Source: Streptomyces lilacinus (GTDB taxonomy: Bacteria; Actinomycetota; Actinomycetes; Streptomycetales; Streptomycetaceae). Taken from it: DNA of 14,940 bases. The position numbers and the translations under genes are program-made. The number at the start of each line of letters is the position of its first letter. Position 1 is the first letter of the stretch. The stretch lies in the NCBI GenBank assembly GCA_000715685.1, contig KL569384.1, positions 13,893 to 28,832 of the forward strand. The letters run 5' to 3'. Shown here piece by piece: positions 11,675 to 14,940 of the stretch. Below the pieces are notes generated by a model. That model was given only the letters and a program-made list of their open reading frames with translations. It did not search any database and was not told the DNA's origin.

Positions 11675-12989
11675 GGTCTACGACCGGTGGCACAAGTCCC
11701 GTCCGTTAGAAGACGACGAGCCGTGCGCCGAGCACACCAGCAAGACGCGCAAGCTCGTGCCCAGCGGCGAGCACGGCAAGGGCAAGCGGTGGCAGGTCCG
11801 TTGGCGCGACGCCAGCGGGAAGCAGCGCAAAGAGAACTTCGACAAGCGGAGCATGGCCGACACCCGCGCGGCGACGATCGACGCTGACCTTGCCCGTGGC
11901 CTCTACGTCGACCCTGCCGCGGGCAAGGAGAGCTTTCGGGCCGTAGCTGAACGCTGGCGCACCTCGGCTGTTCACCGCTCGACAACGGCCTCGCGCGTCG
12001 AGCGCGCCCTGCGCAATCACATCTACCCGACGTTTGGCGACCGGCCCGTCGCCAGCATCCGCCCGTCGGAGATACAGGCATGGGTCAAGGACCGTGCGCA
12101 GGTGCTCGCCCTGTCCACGCTCCGGGTGACGTACGCGTACCTCGTGAGCGTGCTGCACACGGCCGTACGTGACCGGATCATCGCGGTGAACCCGTGCGAT
12201 GGGGTTCGGCTGCCGGCGAGGCGCCGTACGGAGATCGTGCCGCTGCACCCGGACGTCGTCCGCGCTCTGATCGACGCAGCTCCGGCCTGGTACCGGTCTC
12301 TCACGCTGCTCGCCGCAGCGTCCGGCCTGCGCCAAGGCGAGGTGTTCGGGCTGGAGGTCGAGCACGTCGACTTTCTGCGCCGCGAGGTGAGGGTGCAGCA
12401 ACAGCTCATAACCCCGGAGGAAGGCGTGCCCTACCTCGGTGAGCCGAAGACGCACGAGAGTTATCGCACTGTGCCGCTCGCCAAGTCGGCCGTTGATGCT
12501 CTTGCGGCGCACCTCGAGCGGTATCCCGTCGTCGAGATGGAGATCGAGGATCGTACGAACCCGCGTAAGCCGCGCAGGCGTAAGGCTCGGCTGCTCTTCC
12601 TCAACGAGCACAACGAACCGGTTCGGCGTGACGGTTGGGCTCACGTCTGGCGGCGGATGGTGGCCAACGCGAACAAGGCGCTCACTGCGGCGCATGGGCG
12701 CGCCTACGCGGCTTGGACCAAGAAGGGGAAGCCGGAGGGGCAGGCGCCTGAACTCTTGCAGGTCCCCGAAGGGGCCAGCATGCACGACCTGCGCCATTTC
12801 TACGCGTCGCTGCTGATCAAGCACCGCAAGAACGTCAAGACGGTGCAGAAGCGGCTCGGCCACGCGAAGCCGTCGATCACGCTCGACACCTACACGCATC
12901 TCTGGCCGGACGACGAGGACACAACGAGGGCCGCCGTCGAGGAAGTCCTCGGCGATGTGCCCCCGTTGTGCCCTGCCCGGCCCGCCTAG
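11667..12989 (+). CDS. int: Tyrosine recombinase (integrase)
   Basis: A 440-aa phage/AICE-type integrase. The N-terminal arm-binding region has KRWQVRWRDASGKQRKENFD (residues 40-59); the core-binding SAM-like domain spans about 88-180 (FRAVAERWRTSA to NPCDGVRLP). Catalytic residues are all present: R222 (ASGLRQGEVFGL), K261 (EPKTHESYRTVPL), H373 and R376 (HDLRHFYASLL), H399 (KRLGHAKPS) and the nucleophile Y409 (LDTYTHLW). The ATG at 11667 is preferred over an upstream GTG-like extension because it has a GGAGAGGCGGAG purine tract upstream and lies in an eight-base overlap with the regulator gene. Codon 14 is TTA. The last codons contain the two right-hand GTGCCC sites, and the stop is 28 bp from the attR core. 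It should catalyse integration into, and with Xis excision from, the yajQ 3' end. Confidence 0.95.
   Translation: MAEVYDRWHKSRPLEDDEPCAEHTSKTRKLVPSGEHGKGKRWQVRWRDASGKQRKENFDKRSMADTRAATIDADLARGLYVDPAAGKESFRAVAERWRTSAVHRSTTASRVERALRNHIYPTFGDRPVASIRPSEIQAWVKDRAQVLALSTLRVTYAYLVSVLHTAVRDRIIAVNPCDGVRLPARRRTEIVPLHPDVVRALIDAAPAWYRSLTLLAAASGLRQGEVFGLEVEHVDFLRREVRVQQQLITPEEGVPYLGEPKTHESYRTVPLAKSAVDALAAHLERYPVVEMEIEDRTNPRKPRRRKARLLFLNEHNEPVRRDGWAHVWRRMVANANKALTAAHGRAYAAWTKKGKPEGQAPELLQVPEGASMHDLRHFYASLLIKHRKNVKTVQKRLGHAKPSITLDTYTHLWPDDEDTTRAAVEEVLGDVPPLCPARPA
12956..12975 (+). repeat. Two GTGCCC sites 11 bp apart inside the int 3' end
   Basis: GTGCCC at 12957 and 12968, exactly 11 bp apart, in the same orientation and phase as the triplet at 1173-1200; TTGTGCCCTG is identical at 12966-12975 and 1171-1180. 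They lie within the final int codons, about 45 bp from the attR core. Candidate arm-type integrase sites. Confidence 0.5.
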
Positions 12990-13017
12990 AGTGCGTATGC
13001 GCAGGTCAGAGACCTAC

Positions 13018-13037
13018 ATCAGCGGTAGTTGGTGAAC
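13018..13037 (+). repeat. attR core (20-bp direct repeat, end of yajQ)
   Basis: Identical to 1048-1067. On the minus strand it covers the last codons (FTNYR) and stop of yajQ, so the element supplies or preserves the authentic 3' end of the gene. Confidence 0.9.
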
Positions 13038-13507
13038 TGGATCGCGAAGTCCAGGTCCTTGCCCTTGAGGAGGGCGATGACGGTCTGCAGGTCGTCCCGG
13101 CTCTTCGAGGAGACGCGGAGCTCGTCGCCCTGCACCTGCGCCTTGACGCCCTTGGGGCCCTCGTCGCGGATGATCTTGGCGACCTTCTTCGCGTTCTCCT
13201 GGGAGATCCCCTCCTGGATGGAGGCGCTGATCTTGTACTCCTTGCCGGAGGCCTGCGGCTCGCCGGTCTCCAGGGCCTTCAGCGAGATGCCCCGCTTGAT
13301 CAGCTTGGACTGGAAGATGTCCAGGACCGCCTTGACCCGCTCCTCGGCGTTGGCGCGCATCTCGATCTTCTCGCCGGACCAGGCGATCGAGGCGCCGACG
13401 CCCTTGAAGTCGTAACGCTGAGCGATCTCCTTGGCGGCCTGGTTGAGGGCGTTGTCGACCTCCTGCCGCTCGACCTTCGAGACGATGTCGAAACTGGAGT
13501 CGGCCAT
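13019..13507 (-). CDS. yajQ: YajQ family (UPF0234/DUF520) nucleotide-binding protein
   Basis: A 162-aa cytoplasmic protein with unmistakable family sequence: [20 protein letters not shown] at the start, then [14 protein letters not shown], and the ending IQFTNYR. YajQ proteins have two ferredoxin-like domains and bind nucleotides; in Xanthomonas and Pseudomonas relatives this is cyclic di-GMP, with effects on transcription and virulence. The function in actinomycetes is not settled. The ATG at 13507 has GAGGAG about 10 nt upstream; the frame extends ten codons further, but those do not match the family. The attR core forms the 3' end, so the protein is intact after integration, but the gene no longer reads into the terminator now at 976-1025. 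It converges with int, 29 bp apart. Confidence 0.95.
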   Translation of the reverse strand: MADSSFDIVSKVERQEVDNALNQAAKEIAQRYDFKGVGASIAWSGEKIEMRANAEERVKAVLDIFQSKLIKRGISLKALETGEPQASGKEYKISASIQEGISQENAKKVAKIIRDEGPKGVKAQVQGDELRVSSKSRDDLQTVIALLKGKDLDFAIQFTNYR

Positions 13508-13692
13508 ATTGAGTTGGCTCCTCGTACGTAGATCCATCAGGGGGCGCGGCCGGAGGGCCGCGCTGCCAGCCTAGCCACCCGGGGCCTGATCGCAGGGCTG
13601 TGAACCGAGTGGCGGACCACCCCAGGTCATCGGGTATGGTTTACGTCGTTGCCACGGAGCGGCTCGAAAGAGCGACCGAGGTGACAGCCCAT

Positions 13693-13774
13693 GGCGGTGT
13701 GCCCGAGTGGCCAATGGGAGCGGACTGTAAATCCGTCGGCTTAGCCTACCCAGGTTCGAATCCTGGCGCCGCCA
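13693..13774 (+). tRNA. tRNA-Tyr (GTA anticodon)
   Basis: An 82-nt class II tRNA with a long variable arm. The acceptor stem GGCGGTG (13693-13699) pairs with CGCCGCC (13767-13773), followed by discriminator A. The anticodon loop CTGTAAA has GTA at 13727-13729. The T arm CCAGG-TTCGAAT-CCTGG is at 13750-13766. CCA is not encoded. The gene is intact. tRNA-Tyr is the known chromosomal target of the Streptomyces element SLP1, but it is not the target used here. Confidence 0.96.
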
Positions 13775-13780
13775 CAGAAC

Positions 13781-13812
13781 GAGGCCCCTGACCTGCGAAG
13801 GTCAGGGGCCTC
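13781..13812. terminator. Terminator after tRNA-Tyr
   Basis: GAGGCCCCTGACCT (13781-13794) and AGGTCAGGGGCCTC (13799-13812) form a perfect 14-bp stem with a GCGA tetraloop, followed by TTCCGTTT. It starts 6 nt after the mature tRNA and ends 6 nt before the convergent SDR stop, so it probably serves both. Confidence 0.9.
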
Positions 13813-13818
13813 TTCCGT

Positions 13819-14487
13819 TTACCGGGACAGCGCCGCGACCGCCTCCGCCACCGGCGTGTCGCCGCCGATCAGCTCCAGGGTCAGGCCCACGGCCCCCCGC
13901 TCGTCCTCGTCCAGCAGGGCCGCCAGCACCGCCGCCACGTCGTCCCGGCTGACCTCGCCGCGGCCGGTGGAGCCGGCCGAGAGGGTCACCCGGCCCTTGC
14001 CCGGCTCGTCCGTGAGCGCGCCCGGGCGCAGGATCGTCCAGTCGAGGCCGGGACGCGCGCGGATGTCGTCGTCCGCGGCGCCCTTCGCGCGCAGGTAGGC
14101 GGCGAAGACGGGGTCCGTGCCCTCGGGGGGCTCGCGGTCGGCGCCCATGGACGAGACGACGAGGAAGCGCCGCACCCCGGCAGCCTCCGCCGCGTCGGCG
14201 AAGAGCACGGCGGCGCCGCGGTCGACGGTCTCCTTGCGTTCGACCCCGCTGCCGGGGCCCGCGCCCGCGGCGAAGACGGCGGCGTCGGCGCCCTCGAGAT
14301 GGCGGGCGATGTCCCCGACGGATGCCGACTCGAGATCGCAGACGACGGGCTCGGCGCCCGCCGCCAGCAGGTCCCCCGCCTGTTCGGGGCGGCGGATCAC
14401 GCCCGCCACCTCGTCACCGCGCGCGGCGAGCAGCCGCTCCAGCCGCAGCGCGATCTGACCATGTCCTCCAGCGATGACAATGCGCAT
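13819..14487 (-). CDS. NAD(P)-binding atypical SDR (NmrA-like) protein
   Basis: A 222-aa Rossmann-fold protein. MRIVIAGGHGQIALRLERLL has the G-G-H-G-Q-I nucleotide-binding loop of the atypical SDR-a5 group (close to the TGxxGxxG pattern); IRRPEQA carries the basic residues that favour NADP(H). FAAGAGPGSGVERKETVDRG and FLVVSSMGADREPP are the usual second and third strands, and LDWTILRPGALTDEPGKG closes the cofactor pocket. No Tyr-x3-Lys pair is evident, which is normal for this group; many members act as redox sensors or minor reductases rather than classical dehydrogenases. The ATG has only a weak GGTCGG ribosome-binding site. It follows the amidohydrolase gene by 24 bp and is probably cotranscribed. 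Confidence 0.88.
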   Translation of the reverse strand: MRIVIAGGHGQIALRLERLLAARGDEVAGVIRRPEQAGDLLAAGAEPVVCDLESASVGDIARHLEGADAAVFAAGAGPGSGVERKETVDRGAAVLFADAAEAAGVRRFLVVSSMGADREPPEGTDPVFAAYLRAKGAADDDIRARPGLDWTILRPGALTDEPGKGRVTLSAGSTGRGEVSRDDVAAVLAALLDEDERGAVGLTLELIGGDTPVAEAVAALSR

Positions 14488-14511
14488 GATCCGACCGTAC
14501 GCGCCCGCCGT

Positions 14512-14918
14512 TCACGACGGGTCGCCGCCGCGCGGCGACTGCCGGGGCAGGTCGAGCGGCGCCGTGGCCTGGACGTCGCCGTACTCCCGCACCGCGCTGG
14601 TCCGGGCCACGACCCGGCCCCGGTGGACGACGAGCCGGCTGTAGCCCAGCGAGAGGACGCCCGCGGTCCCCGCGCCCCGCACGGCCAGCAGCTCCGCCGG
14701 GAAGCCCGCCTCGACCCGCACCTCGGGCAGGCCCATCGCGGCCCGGGCGCGCGTGCTCACCGCCTCGTAGGCCTGCTCGGGGCTCACCTCCCCATGCGAG
14801 GCCAGCAGGAACGCGGCCTCCAGAGGATCGCCGCGCCCCACGGGGTTGGCGGCGTCGCGCAGCGAGCCGCTGCCCGCCGCGACCCCGACGCCCGCCGCGC
14901 GCAGCAGCCGCACCGGGG
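14512..14918 (-). CDS. Amidohydrolase (cytosine deaminase-like), C-terminal part, cut by contig end
   Basis: The genomic frame is open from the adapter junction to a TGA at 14512, giving about 135 residues. GVGVAAGSGSLRD followed by NPVGRGDPLEAAFLLASHGE is the C-terminal barrel region of CodA-type and related metal-dependent amidohydrolases. PEVRVEAGFPAELLAVRG and RLVVHRGRVVART form the closing beta domain. In CodA-type enzymes an aspartate in the G-x-D-D-x-x-D segment is a metal ligand; the matching segment here reads G-S-G-S-L-R-D, so that Asp may be absent, though the final D of the segment is kept. The N-terminal metal-binding HxH part lies off the contig. Substrate unknown. Confidence 0.78.
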
Positions 14919-14940
14919 CTGTCTCTTATACACATCTCTG
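14919..14940. other. Nextera/Tn5 mosaic end (library adapter)
   Basis: CTGTCTCTTATACACATCT (14919-14937) is the complete reverse complement of the Tn5 mosaic end, followed by CTG. Translated on the minus strand it gives the peptide MCIRDS, a familiar contaminant in protein databases built from untrimmed assemblies. It is not part of the genome. Confidence 0.97.

Larger units (their letters stand above)
1048..13037. mobile_element. Integrated element (~11.97 kb) in the 3' end of yajQ
   Basis: Two identical 20-bp direct repeats (1048-1067 and 13018-13037) bound a block with a tyrosine integrase at one end. Between them lie an Xis-type protein, a primase-polymerase, a helicase, an XRE regulator and unrelated cargo. 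The repeat unit length (13018 minus 1048) is 11,970 bp. The right repeat is part of yajQ, and the sequence left of the left repeat is normal intergenic DNA with the yajQ-side terminator, so precise excision would restore an ordinary yajQ/yccF convergent pair. The replication and integration genes resemble actinomycete integrative elements (AICEs) with a Prim-Pol type Rep. However, no TraB/FtsK translocase, Spd spread gene, relaxase or phage structural gene is present. An IME-like AICE derivative or a phage satellite fits best; the choice between them is inference. Confidence 0.87.

Noticed and set aside
13600..13791. A 63-aa plus-strand ORF
   Set aside because: Most of it is the tRNA-Tyr gene read as protein; it has no ribosome-binding site.
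14414..14935. A 173-aa minus-strand ORF beginning MCIRDS
   Set aside because: It starts inside the Nextera adapter, is Arg/Gly/Ala-rich, and is out of frame with the amidohydrolase and SDR genes.
1..14940. CRISPR array, insertion sequence or transposase
   Set aside because: No regularly spaced repeat-spacer pattern, no DDE transposase motif and no terminal inverted repeats were seen.

Overview
This is a high-GC actinobacterial contig, most likely from Streptomyces or a close relative. The support is GTG starts, strong GC codon bias, rare TTA codons, an AmfS/SapB-like class III lanthipeptide precursor, and a yajQ to tRNA-Tyr neighbourhood. Both ends carry Tn5/Nextera mosaic-end sequence (1-15 and 14919-14940), so genomic DNA runs from about 16 to 14918.

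Layout. (i) Left chromosomal flank, 16-1047: a truncated membrane-protein gene (-), a 37-residue class III lanthipeptide precursor with its own terminator, a YccF-family gene, and a 23-bp-stem terminator. (ii) An integrated element of about 11.97 kb, 1048-13017, bounded by a perfect 20-bp direct repeat (1048-1067 and 13018-13037). The right copy is the 3' end of yajQ, so the element sits in the last codons of yajQ and leaves the protein intact. (iii) Right flank, 13018-14918: yajQ (-), tRNA-Tyr (+), a strong terminator, an NAD(P)-binding SDR gene (-) and the 3' part of an amidohydrolase gene (-).

Element biology. The right half is the core machinery. A tyrosine integrase and an XRE regulator (+) diverge from a translationally coupled operon (-) encoding an Xis/AlpA-type HTH protein, a primase-polymerase and an AAA+/SF3-like helicase. 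The intergenic region holds repeated TGTCGA-type operator sites and resembles a lysogeny switch. GTGCCC sites spaced 11 bp apart lie inside both ends (three left, two right) and look like integrase arm-type sites. No FtsK/TraB translocase, relaxase, capsid or packaging gene is present. The element can plausibly integrate, excise and replicate itself, but would need a helper to move, as a mobilizable AICE derivative or a phage satellite would.

Cargo fills the left half: an MFS exporter; a PhyH-type Fe(II)/2OG dioxygenase with an unknown partner and a possible leaderless Cys-Cys leader peptide; an 85-aa unknown protein coupled to a 31-aa hydrophobic peptide; an HTH-TPR regulator coupled to a GNAT acetyltransferase; and a lower-GC pair encoding a secreted six-cysteine protein and an unknown protein. 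A gene-free stretch (6420-6844) has nested palindromes and repeated GCGTCCCC octamers, and is the best candidate replication origin. TTA codons occur in int, the HTH-TPR regulator, the 31-aa peptide and one unknown gene, which suggests a link to bldA-controlled development.
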